A stretch of DNA of 35,968 nucleotides, from positions 1-35,968 of the forward strand of contig JAZRTK010000049.1 in the NCBI GenBank assembly GCA_045651985.1, in the 5' to 3' direction. Positions 16,558 to 23,985 of the stretch are shown one piece after another. The notes under the pieces were generated by a model. It made no database searches. It was not told the origin of the DNA and saw nothing but the letters and a program-made list of their open reading frames with translations. Made by a program: the position numbers and the translations under genes. Within the stretch, counting starts at the first letter, position 1. Every line of letters starts with the position of its first letter. Origin of the DNA: SIG710 sp045651985. Lineage in GTDB: Bacteria; Bacillota; Clostridia; Oscillospirales; CAG-272.

Positions 16558-17883
16558 TTAGTTGTGAAAAGTTACGTCTTTTATGGAGTATATCTCGATC
16601 TGGTATTCGCCGTCAAAGAAATCAACGAATCCACAGATGTCGATAGTCTTGCCTTCAAAGCGGTCGGCAGTAACCTTTGCTCCGTCCTCGTAGAGGACGA
16701 TAGTGCGAAGGTCTATCTCCGTGCCGTCTTCGGCAGTACAGTGAAGCGTCATAGCTCCCGCGGAATCGCCCGAGGGAGTCGTGTAAACGCTGTTTACGGT
16801 AAGGTCCTTCATGGAAATTGACGTATTGAGAACGATTCCCGCATAGTCAAAGAGCTTCGCCTCGTCCTCAAGCATTACGTTTATCTCACTTACAAATGTC
16901 GAAGCGTCAACCTGGTGATAGCCCGCCGTGTGACCTTTCGAAATAAGCTTGATGTTTCTGGGGTTGTCTTTGTCGCGCCTGTTGTATTCAAGGCCCGAGA
17001 CCTGATATACCCCGCCCGTTTCCCAATAGGAAACGATACCGACCACGCGTATCTCGTTGCCGATAGAGAGGATATCAAGCCCCTCCCCGTTAAGTCCCGA
17101 TGTGCCGTAATATACGGTCATGCCGTAGTACATATCGTTTTCCCGATCGTATTCCTCAACGATGATAGAACCCGAGCTGTTCATGACAACAACGCCGTTG
17201 AACGCCACAAGAGCCCCTTCGTAGTCTTCTACGTGGGTGCGGAGCTGCTTTAAGGTGACTTCCTGAGCATCTCCATAAGGGAAGTCGGGATCCTTTTCGT
17301 CTGAATAGACGAAAAGCTCGTTTGCAATAGCTTGAGCGATCGCGTCGGTGCAATAAGTACCGTATCGGTTTTGGGAGGCGTTGGAGGAGATAGCATAGCC
17401 CTCCTGAAGAATTTCAAGATTCAGGTTGCGGTAATCCTCACTCTCCGCCGTCTTGTACCATACCCATACCAGATGTCTTTCGCCCGTGGAGTCGATGTTC
17501 CACTTGCCATTGTCCGATTCAAGTATGATAGACACCGCGCTCTCAAGCTTGGAGCGGGTGAACTTTGATGCCGCTTTGCCCCATTCCTCTATCTTGCCCG
17601 TGGATTCGGGGGTGTTTATGGCAAGGTATCTTGCCTTGAGTACCCCGTCGGGGCACACCGAGGAGTCCACGTAGAAGTGAGTTGTGTCACCGTCTATATA
17701 GGACTTCACGGTAGCCTCGATCTTAAGCGTGTCCGAGCTTGTATCAAACTTCAGCTGTGATGCATAGTCAACCCATTCGGCTTTATCTCCGTCGGGGTCT
17801 TTCACGTTGCCGCAGGACACAAGAAGAAAAACGGCGGTCAAAACAACCAGTAGTAAAACTAAAAGTCTGCTGTTCTTTTTCAT
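16558..17883 (-). CDS. Thermonuclease-domain (SNase) lipoprotein with C-terminal OB-like domains
   Basis: A signal peptide ends at C24 (FLLVSCG), so the protein is an extracellular lipoprotein. Residues about 55-190 form a staphylococcal-nuclease-like domain: IDGDTTHFYV (63-72) with the Asp21 equivalent, R85 (Arg35), E93 (Glu43) and R136 (Arg87). The Ca-binding Asp40 is replaced by Asn90 in INTPES. Residues about 205-305 and 325-441 look like OB-fold modules similar to those of the next gene. The ribosome site is weak. It lies 17 bases after the binding-protein gene and 34 before the OB lipoprotein. It probably degrades nucleic acid at the surface, if active. Confidence 0.85.
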   Translation of the reverse strand: MKKNSRLLVLLLVVLTAVFLLVSCGNVKDPDGDKAEWVDYASQLKFDTSSDTLKIEATVKSYIDGDTTHFYVDSSVCPDGVLKARYLAINTPESTGKIEEWGKAASKFTRSKLESAVSIILESDNGKWNIDSTGERHLVWVWYKTAESEDYRNLNLEILQEGYAISSNASQNRYGTYCTDAIAQAIANELFVYSDEKDPDFPYGDAQEVTLKQLRTHVEDYEGALVAFNGVVVMNSSGSIIVEEYDRENDMYYGMTVYYGTSGLNGEGLDILSIGNEIRVVGIVSYWETGGVYQVSGLEYNRRDKDNPRNIKLISKGHTAGYHQVDASTFVSEINVMLEDEAKLFDYAGIVLNTSISMKDLTVNSVYTTPSGDSAGAMTLHCTAEDGTEIDLRTIVLYEDGAKVTADRFEGKTIDICGFVDFFDGEYQIEIYSIKDVTFHN

Positions 17884-17900
17884 AATCGAGAACGATCAGA

Positions 17901-19322
17901 TCAATATTCGCACTCTTCGATAGCTGCCGCGAACTTTTCCTTTATCATAGCAAGCTTGTCGGCGGCGTTCTCGTAATTGGAGAAGCAGGTCTGCATAAGA
18001 AGGCCGACCTCGTCACGAGCGGTAGAGGATCCGTTGAACGCGGGAGATACGTAGTAAGCCTTTTCCTGCTCAAGACATACCTTTGCAGAGTAAGCAGCGA
18101 TACCGGTCTTGAAACCGTCAGCGCTGTCAAGGAATTCCTTATATATCTCGTCGTCGTTTACGTTCTTGATAGCGGGAACGTAGCCCGAAGCCTCGGAGAA
18201 GGAAGCCTGGAACTCAACGTCGGTGGTAAGGAACTTAACCAGCAGCCAGGAAGCGTAAACCTCCTGAGGGTTCTCCTGCTGGAAGATACATACAGAGGGA
18301 CCCTGAGAGATCACCTTGGGATTTGAAGGGTCTACCTGAGGAATGGGGACGATCCCCACCTCAAAGGGATACTCGCCGTTGACCTGATCGGGAGCCTGGT
18401 GTACCGCTCCTGCGGAGGAGCCGATAGACATGTAGCTCTTACCCAGCTCGCCCTCAGCCTTCTTGAACGCATCGGAGGTGTAACCGCCGGAAAGCTCCTT
18501 GGTAGTTACCCAGCCCTTTGCATACCAGCTTGCGAATCTTTCAACGAAAGCGTGATTCGTCTCGTTGTCAAAGAGGTAGTTTGTGCCGTCAACCTTTGTT
18601 GAGGAGGTGTAGGGAGAGCCGTACTGCTCGCACATCGTGATGAACCAGTTGTTCTCGGAGTCGTATCCGAGAGGTGTGGAGTTGGGCTGAAGTCCCTTGA
18701 TAGTCTCGCAAAGCGCTTCCATTTCGTCCCAGGTTGTAGGAACAGTGAGGTTGTTTGCTTCAAAGAAGGTCTTGTTGTAGTAGAGGACCTCGGTGGACTT
18801 GGAGAAAGGCAGAGTGTACATCTTGCCGTCGCCGTAAGCGCGGCCCTCGTTGTAGAAGCCTTCGATGTAGTTTCCTACCTGCTCCTCGGTGAGACCCATT
18901 ATCTCCTTGGAGCCATCTCCGCGGGTAACCTCAACCGTACTTGCGATAAGGTCGTCAAGCGGAACTACTGCCTTTGCTACGTTGTAAAGCGCAACGTGGT
19001 CGGGATAGCAGTAAGCGATGTTGGGCTGACCGCCAACGGTAAGCTCGGTCTTGATCTGATTACGAACTGCGTCGTAGTCGCCGACCTGCTTGTGCTCAAC
19101 CGTGATCTTGGGGTAAAGCTCGTTGAAGCGTGCGATAGCGTCGTCCAGAACGGGCTGGAGGTTGGTCGCGCTCATTGTGTGATAGAACGTGATCGTAACC
19201 TCGCTCCCGTCGTACGCACCGCTAAGGTCCGCATCAGCGATCTTTTTTCTGCCGCAGCCTGCCAGGAGCAGAACGCTCAGGCACATAGCAACGGCAAGAA
19301 CGATTGACAGAATTCTTTTCAT
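17901..19322 (-). CDS. ABC transporter extracellular solute-binding lipoprotein (family 1, UgpB/MalE type)
   Basis: A signal peptide ends at C23 (LLLAGCG). The mature start, EVTITFYHTMSATN followed by LQPVLDDAIARFNELYP, is typical of family 1 binding proteins of CUT1 importers, closest in feel to UgpB (glycerol-3-phosphate). The length of 473 is usual. AAAGGA precedes the ATG. It lies 61 bases after the second permease and 17 before the thermonuclease gene, in one operon with the ATPase. The substrate could be a sugar, an oligosaccharide or a phosphodiester. Sequence alone does not tell. Confidence 0.9.
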   Translation of the reverse strand: MKRILSIVLAVAMCLSVLLLAGCGRKKIADADLSGAYDGSEVTITFYHTMSATNLQPVLDDAIARFNELYPKITVEHKQVGDYDAVRNQIKTELTVGGQPNIAYCYPDHVALYNVAKAVVPLDDLIASTVEVTRGDGSKEIMGLTEEQVGNYIEGFYNEGRAYGDGKMYTLPFSKSTEVLYYNKTFFEANNLTVPTTWDEMEALCETIKGLQPNSTPLGYDSENNWFITMCEQYGSPYTSSTKVDGTNYLFDNETNHAFVERFASWYAKGWVTTKELSGGYTSDAFKKAEGELGKSYMSIGSSAGAVHQAPDQVNGEYPFEVGIVPIPQVDPSNPKVISQGPSVCIFQQENPQEVYASWLLVKFLTTDVEFQASFSEASGYVPAIKNVNDDEIYKEFLDSADGFKTGIAAYSAKVCLEQEKAYYVSPAFNGSSTARDEVGLLMQTCFSNYENAADKLAMIKEKFAAAIEECEY

Positions 19323-19383
19323 GGTGGTATCCTTTCTTAAAAAATATTTGTTATGATGTTAAAAATCTTATAACACACAATTA

Positions 19384-20310
19384 TTATCCCTTGATTCCGC
19401 TTCTTGAAACACCCTTCATGATGTATTTTCTCAAAAAGAGGAATACAAGGAACAGAGGCGCGGATACGATAGCGACCGCCGCCATCTGAACGGGGATATT
19501 TACGTCACCCGTAGATTCCACGAAGGCGTTACGGAGACCGTTTGTGATAAGTCTGTACTCATCGGAGTCGGTAACAAGATTCGGCCAAACGTAGGAATTC
19601 CACGCGCCCATCATCTTGAGTATCGTGATCGAAATGAGGGTGGGCAAGGAGAGCGGTATCATTACTCTCCACAGATACTTGAGGTCGCTGGTACCGTCGA
19701 CCTTTGCGGCAAGATACAGCTCGTTCGGTATCTGCATAAAGTTTTGCTTTAACAGGTAAATGTAGAACACACTTACGAGGAAAGGAACTATAAGTACCGT
19801 AAAGGTGTTCATCCAGTTGAGATAGAACACGGTCTGGTAGTTCGTAATGGTGAAAAGCTCACCGGGGATCATCATGGTAGCCAGAAGAACGGCAAAAAGC
19901 GCGTTCTTGCCCCTGAATTCAAGACGGGCAAAAGCGAAAGCCGACAGCACCGTGATAATAAGAGACAGAATGGTAGAGACCAGACCCACGTAAACGGTGT
20001 TGAGGAACAGACGTCCGAGATTTGCCTCGGTAAACGCCTCGGCGTAGTTTCCGAACACGATAGTTTCGGGGAAAAGCGTGGGGACCGAGAGCTTGTACTC
20101 GTCCAGAGTTTTAAGGGATGATATGATCATCCAATAAAATGGGAAAAGTACGACGATAGCAATCAGAATAAGGAACGCGTAGGTCAGGATCAGACCCGCG
20201 GTCTTACCGATCTTAGCGCTTGTACGGAGCTTATTGATATCCCTTGACTTCATTACCCGCATACCCGAATCGGAGGTCATATTCTTTGCGTTTTCTATCT
20301 TATCAGACAT
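19384..20310 (-). CDS. ABC transporter permease, CUT1 family (MalG/UgpE type)
   Basis: Integral membrane half of the importer. A cytoplasmic N-terminus is followed by six hydrophobic segments starting at AGLILTYAFLILIAIVVLFP. The EAA loop that contacts the ATPase is ELYLAAKVDGTSDLKYLWRV followed by MIPLSLP. The length of 308 is normal for MalG-type permeases. GGAGG lies 5 bases before the ATG, and the upstream permease stop is 12 bases away. The C-terminus FLRKYIMKGVSRSGIKG is typical. Confidence 0.95.
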   Translation of the reverse strand: MSDKIENAKNMTSDSGMRVMKSRDINKLRTSAKIGKTAGLILTYAFLILIAIVVLFPFYWMIISSLKTLDEYKLSVPTLFPETIVFGNYAEAFTEANLGRLFLNTVYVGLVSTILSLIITVLSAFAFARLEFRGKNALFAVLLATMMIPGELFTITNYQTVFYLNWMNTFTVLIVPFLVSVFYIYLLKQNFMQIPNELYLAAKVDGTSDLKYLWRVMIPLSLPTLISITILKMMGAWNSYVWPNLVTDSDEYRLITNGLRNAFVESTGDVNIPVQMAAVAIVSAPLFLVFLFLRKYIMKGVSRSGIKG

Positions 20311-20322
20311 ATTTACCTCCTA

Positions 20323-21327
20323 TCAGAAATGGGTCTTCTTTTTGCTGACGTAAAGATTTATCATAGTTACGACGAAAATGATACCGAAAAGGATCAGAGC
20401 CGCAGCAGATGCCTGTCCCTGACGCTCGTCGATAAAGTTGTAGATGTATCCGACCATGGTGTTAAGTCTTCTGGGGTCGCCCGTGGGACCCATGTCGTCA
20501 CCGAAGATACCGACAATAGAGGAATATTCCTTGAATCCGCCGATAAATCCCGTTATAACGACGTAAGCTATCATGGGAGACAGAAGCGGAACGGTGATCT
20601 TTGAGAACACTCTCCACTTGGGAGTGCTGTCGATCTTGGCCGCGTCGTAATACTGCTTGTTTACGCTCTGGAGACCGCCCAAAAGAATAAGGATCTTAAA
20701 GGGCAGAGCGTTCCAGATGATGTAGAAAGACATTACGAAAATGTTCTGCCAGTATCCCGAGCCCTCGTTTATCCAGTTGATAGGCTCAACGCCGAAAACG
20801 CCCAGAATATTGTTTATAATACCCGCAGACTGGATAAGCTCGTTTTGTCCGCCAAAGGCAGTACCGACCATATTGAACATCGCCGCAAAAACCATTCCGA
20901 TAGCGATAGAGTTGGTAACGTAAGGCAGGAAATATATCGTCTGCAGAAATCTCGACAGGAACTTGATGGAATTGAGACAAACTGCTATGAGAAGTGCCAG
21001 AATGGTGGAGATCGGAACGGTTATAACACACAAAAGTATGGTGTTAAACAGACAGTCCTTGAATCCCGAATAGGAAATCACCTTGAGGAAGTTGTCAATA
21101 CCGATGGTAAAATCTATTCCGCTGATCCATTCCATGGTGTCGTATCCGTTCTGAAATGCCATTGCAAGCGTGTTCACAATAGGCCAACCGGTAAACACGA
21201 GCAAAAGAGCAATGCAGGGGGCAAGATAGACCCAGCCCTTCCACTGATCAAATTTGATCTTGACCAAGAACTGCTTTGCCTTGGCTTCGAACCGGTCACG
21301 TTTCAGAGTAAGCTTAGATACACTCAT
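20323..21327 (-). CDS. ABC transporter permease, CUT1 family (MalF/UgpA type)
   Basis: The first permease of the importer, 334 residues from the ATG at 21325-21327. The ribosome site GAGGTG lies in the last codons of the ATPase gene, whose TGA is 2 bases before this ATG, so translation is coupled. A GTG two codons upstream is unlikely because it overlaps that stop. There are six hydrophobic segments, from YLAPCIALLLVFTGWPIVNT to the C-terminal FGIIFVVTMINLYV. The EAA loop is QYYDAAKIDSTPKWRVFSKI followed by TVPLLSP. It should form a heterodimer with the 19384-20310 product. Confidence 0.95.
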   Translation of the reverse strand: MSVSKLTLKRDRFEAKAKQFLVKIKFDQWKGWVYLAPCIALLLVFTGWPIVNTLAMAFQNGYDTMEWISGIDFTIGIDNFLKVISYSGFKDCLFNTILLCVITVPISTILALLIAVCLNSIKFLSRFLQTIYFLPYVTNSIAIGMVFAAMFNMVGTAFGGQNELIQSAGIINNILGVFGVEPINWINEGSGYWQNIFVMSFYIIWNALPFKILILLGGLQSVNKQYYDAAKIDSTPKWRVFSKITVPLLSPMIAYVVITGFIGGFKEYSSIVGIFGDDMGPTGDPRRLNTMVGYIYNFIDERQGQASAAALILFGIIFVVTMINLYVSKKKTHF

Positions 21328-21329
21328 AT

Positions 21330-22430
21330 TCACACCTCAAAAACGATTCTTTCTTCAGTTTCTTTGTTGAATATGAATACCTTGTGAGATTTAAGCGAGA
21401 AGCTTACGGCAGAGGCGTCGGCGGACACCTTGTTGTCCGCGTTGATAATGGAGCGGACCAGGGGCGAGAGGGAATCCTCGTGAGAAGAAACGATGCTCAC
21501 GTCGCGTCCCATGACCTCAACGTTCTTGAGCTGACATACAAGGGGACCGTTCTCGTCGAGAACAAAGCCCTCGGGTCTGATGCCAACGTATACCTTCTGA
21601 TCGTCAACACTCGGTGTGTCAAGCACCGCCGCGCCCCCGATAAAGAGCTTTCCGCCCTTGACCTCACCGCAAAATACGTTGATAGGAGGAGTTCCAAGGA
21701 ACTTTGCAACGAACAGATTGGTGGGGTTGTCGTAGACCTCCTGAGGCTTGCCGATCTGCTGTACCACGCCAAGCTTCATAACAACGATCATGTCGGAGAT
21801 GCTCATCGCCTCCTCCTGATCGTGAGTTACGAAAATAGTGGTAATTCCCGTTTCCTTCTGGATGCGGCGGATCTCCTCGCGGGTCTGGAGACGGAGTCTC
21901 GCATCAAGGTTTGACAGAGGCTCGTCCAAAAGAAGGACGCGGGGCATCTTAACCAGCGCACGGGCAATGGCAACTCTCTGCTGCTGACCGCCCGAAAGCT
22001 CGCTGGGCTTTCTTTCCATCAGATCGTCGATCTGAACCAACTTTGCAGCGTAAACGGCGCGCTCGAGCATTTCGTCCTTTGTGAGCCTGTCCTCGCCGCG
22101 TAGGTTTTCAAGCGGAAAAAGGATATTCTGTTTGACCGTCATGTGAGGATAGAGAGCGTAGTTCTGGAACACGAGACCCACTCCGCGGTTCTCGGCAGAT
22201 AGCTCAGTAACGTCATCGTCGCCGAAGAAGATCTTTCCGCCCGTAGGCTTCTGCAGACCGCTGATCATGTAAAGGGTGGTACTCTTTCCGCAGCCGGAGG
22301 GACCGAGAAGACCGACCAGCTTGCCGTCAGGGATCTCAAAGGTAAAATCATTTACCGCAACGACCTCTCCGCCCATCTTTTTGTTCCTTGAGGGAAAGAT
22401 CTTGGTGAGATTTTGCAAAACGACTTTCAT
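21330..22430 (-). CDS. ABC transporter ATPase, MalK/UgpC type
   Basis: Drives the CUT1 importer. Walker A GPSGCGKST is at residues 43-51, Q-loop FQNYALYP near 89, signature LSGGQQQR 145-152, Walker B VLLLDEP 165-171 and H-loop H203 (VTHDQEEA). From about residue 240 there is a TOBE-type regulatory domain (PPINVFCGEV, VYVGIRPEGF), as in MalK and UgpC. The length of 366 is typical. Many Bacillota share one such ATPase between several importers, but here it is in the operon. GGAAGG lies upstream of the ATG. Upstream is the RDD gene, 47 bases away. Confidence 0.95.
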   Translation of the reverse strand: MKVVLQNLTKIFPSRNKKMGGEVVAVNDFTFEIPDGKLVGLLGPSGCGKSTTLYMISGLQKPTGGKIFFGDDDVTELSAENRGVGLVFQNYALYPHMTVKQNILFPLENLRGEDRLTKDEMLERAVYAAKLVQIDDLMERKPSELSGGQQQRVAIARALVKMPRVLLLDEPLSNLDARLRLQTREEIRRIQKETGITTIFVTHDQEEAMSISDMIVVMKLGVVQQIGKPQEVYDNPTNLFVAKFLGTPPINVFCGEVKGGKLFIGGAAVLDTPSVDDQKVYVGIRPEGFVLDENGPLVCQLKNVEVMGRDVSIVSSHEDSLSPLVRSIINADNKVSADASAVSFSLKSHKVFIFNKETEERIVFEV

Positions 22431-22477
22431 AAAATTTTCCTTCCTTAAAAGTTATATATAAATTTTATCAAGAAACG

Positions 22478-23242
22478 TCAATTATACTCCGCCCTCTCCG
22501 CCGCCTCGGCGTGCTGCTTCTTGGTGTATTCAAGCGCCGCTTCGGGGGTGTCAAAGATCATCTGAGAGGCAAAGTCAATAGCAACTGTGCCCGAGATCAC
22601 GTCGTGAATGGGACCGTGCTGCCACGAGAACATAATGACCGCAACCTGAACGAACGCCAGCACAGCAAGCCCGAAAAGCGCAGCCACGGGAATAACGTTG
22701 AGTAACAGTAAAAGAAGCAAAAATACGGGAAGCATAGTTTCAAGGGTGTATTTTCCCAGAATTGCGCGTGCAAAAAGCTGAAAATTGCTGATCTTGATGC
22801 CGTCTATTCGCATGATCCCGACGCCGAATATCTTTTTTCCCAGCGTCCGACCGTGTCCGAACGCCAAGGGCACCAGTACCTCAAGTCCTATAAACGGTAT
22901 CAGCAAACTGAAAACCACTATAATGAGAGAAAGGTTGATTATAAGCGAGTCGATGCCGCGCACCTCGGGATCGATAGCAAATTTTCCGTATGCGTCGTCG
23001 ATCTTCTTGCGCTCGTCCTCGGGCAGCTTTTGGTAGTCCTCTTGAGCTATGTCAAAGGTCACGCCGTATTCGTTCTCATAAGCTTGGCGCAGCTCCGCAC
23101 GCTTTTCTGTGTGAGCGTCGTACCTGAGCAGAACCGAGAGCAAAAAGGCAACGCCGACCGCCGCTGTAACCAGCAGGATCGCATCAAAAATATAGGCGGA
23201 TATTCTTTTCCACAAGCTTGCCTTCTGCAGATCCTGACACAT
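22478..23242 (-). CDS. RDD family membrane protein
   Basis: A 254-residue protein with the RDD pattern: basic-Arg-Asp start (LWKRISAYIFDAILL), GRTLGKKIFGVGIMRIDG in the middle and HDVISGTVAID near the end. Hydrophobic segments lie at about 17-40, 98-125, 160-185 and 186-215. A long charged extracellular loop between segments 1 and 2 (residues 44-95) is unusual in size. GGGAGG lies 5 bases before the ATG. It is first in the operon with the ABC importer. RDD proteins have been linked to ion or solute export, and no specific role can be given here. Confidence 0.88.
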   Translation of the reverse strand: MCQDLQKASLWKRISAYIFDAILLVTAAVGVAFLLSVLLRYDAHTEKRAELRQAYENEYGVTFDIAQEDYQKLPEDERKKIDDAYGKFAIDPEVRGIDSLIINLSLIIVVFSLLIPFIGLEVLVPLAFGHGRTLGKKIFGVGIMRIDGIKISNFQLFARAILGKYTLETMLPVFLLLLLLLNVIPVAALFGLAVLAFVQVAVIMFSWQHGPIHDVISGTVAIDFASQMIFDTPEAALEYTKKQHAEAAERAEYN

Positions 23243-23311
23243 ATTTTCCTCCCGTCAAAATAAAGTTGAGTTACCGAATTTTTAGCGAAGTACACGGTAT
23301 TCCATGTTTTC

Positions 23312-23341
23312 ATTATACCACGAAACATTCTCGCATGTCAC
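23312..23341 (-). promoter_or_regulatory. Promoter of the RDD-ABC importer-nuclease operon
   Basis: On the minus strand, GTGACA (23336-23341, 5 of 6), an 18-base spacer, and TGG followed by TATAAT (23312-23317). It is 70 bases from the RDD start. Confidence 0.8.
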
Positions 23342-23626
23342 CCCCTTTTTCGCCTTTTTCCCGACAAAAATCTCTTTTCTGCATTTTGCACAATTATCAT
23401 TTTTTTCCCGCAATGTTTTCTTTGCATAAAACAGAATACCATGGACAAGTTGAACAAAATCCCCTCGAAAACAAAAAAAATCTACACTCCCCGCCGTGCC
23501 CTGGTAAAAACGTTCAAATAATAATTTGCCCAAAAATCCCAACCTTTCCCTGCCCTGCGACACCGTTGATCTTCTGTATAATCTCTGTAATTTCGGCGCA
23601 AACTACCAAGGCAAATAATTATCGAA
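23342..23626. other. Intergenic region, native upstream region of spoVT
   Basis: About 285 bases between the divergent RDD promoter and the left island repeat. I see no gene. A TATAAT at 23577-23582 has no good -35. If spoVT was originally here, its native (possibly sporulation-sigma) promoter should lie in this stretch, but I cannot assign one with confidence. Confidence 0.5.
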
Positions 23627-23742
23627 AAGGAGATATTTATATATGAAAGCAACAGGAATAGTTCGAAGAATCGACGACCTGGGTCGCGTCGTTATCCCAA
23701 AGGAGATCCGCCGCACTATGCGTATCCGAGAGGGCGACCCGT
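23627..23742 (+). repeat. Left 116-bp direct repeat (spoVT 5' end), candidate attL
   Basis: Matches 33885-34000 over 116 bases with one mismatch (T at 23684 against C at 33942, synonymous in a Gly codon). It starts exactly at the ribosome site AAGGAG and runs through codon 33 of spoVT. Beyond both ends the two copies diverge completely, as expected for island boundaries. Confidence 0.95.
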
Positions 23743-23822
23743 CGCAGATAACATTGACAGAGAGTGAAAGACAATTGATGTTTGGTACATATTTCGTGGC
23801 GTTTGCAAACAAACTTTTATAA
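23643..23822 (+). pseudogene. Truncated spoVT: AbrB-type DNA-binding domain with foreign 26-residue tail
   Basis: Codons 1-33 (MKATGIVRRIDDLGRVVIPK through GDP) are identical in protein sequence to the complete SpoVT at 33901. After Pro33 the frame runs into island DNA and adds 26 unrelated residues (SQITLTESERQLMFGTYFVA, then FANKLL) before TAA at 23820. The ribosome site AAGGAG is intact. The remaining part covers most of the swapped-hairpin AbrB DNA-binding fold, but the GAF-like sensory domain is missing. It sits behind the presumed native spoVT promoter region, so a 59-residue protein may still be made. It is either a dead remnant or a small regulator. Confidence 0.85.
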
Positions 23823-23851
23823 AAAAGAGCGGAACCGAATTGGTTCCGCTC
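23821..23851 (-). terminator. Minus-strand terminator at the island's left end
   Basis: GAGCGGAACC (23827-23836), a 5-base loop, and GGTTCCGCTC (23842-23851). On the minus strand the stem is followed by TTTTTT (23821-23826). It overlaps the stop codon of the spoVT stub. Confidence 0.85.
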
Positions 23852-23854
23852 TCA

Positions 23855-23909
23855 GCCTGTCAAAAAAATCCCATCTTGGCTTTCGCTTGATGGGCGTTTT
23901 TTGACAGGC
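23855..23909. terminator. Large bidirectional stem-loop terminator
   Basis: An outer stem from GCCTGTCAAAAAA and its complement encloses an inner stem CCCATC/GATGGG. T-runs follow the inner stem on both strands. It can stop the spoVT stub transcript from the left and the adhesin operon from the right. Confidence 0.85.
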
Positions 23910-23911
23910 CG

Positions 23912-23937
23912 AGGTCCTACCCCGAGGGGTAGGACCT
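23912..23937. repeat. Perfect 12-bp stem palindrome
   Basis: AGGTCCTACCCC (23912-23923), GA, and GGGGTAGGACCT (23926-23937). It is third in the hairpin series downstream of the large adhesin. There is no strong T-run, so it may be an RNA stabiliser or a protein-binding palindrome. Confidence 0.7.
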
Positions 23938-23985
23938 TAAAATCATAGCCTAAATCGTCTTAAAGATGATTTACTGCTGTCCAAT

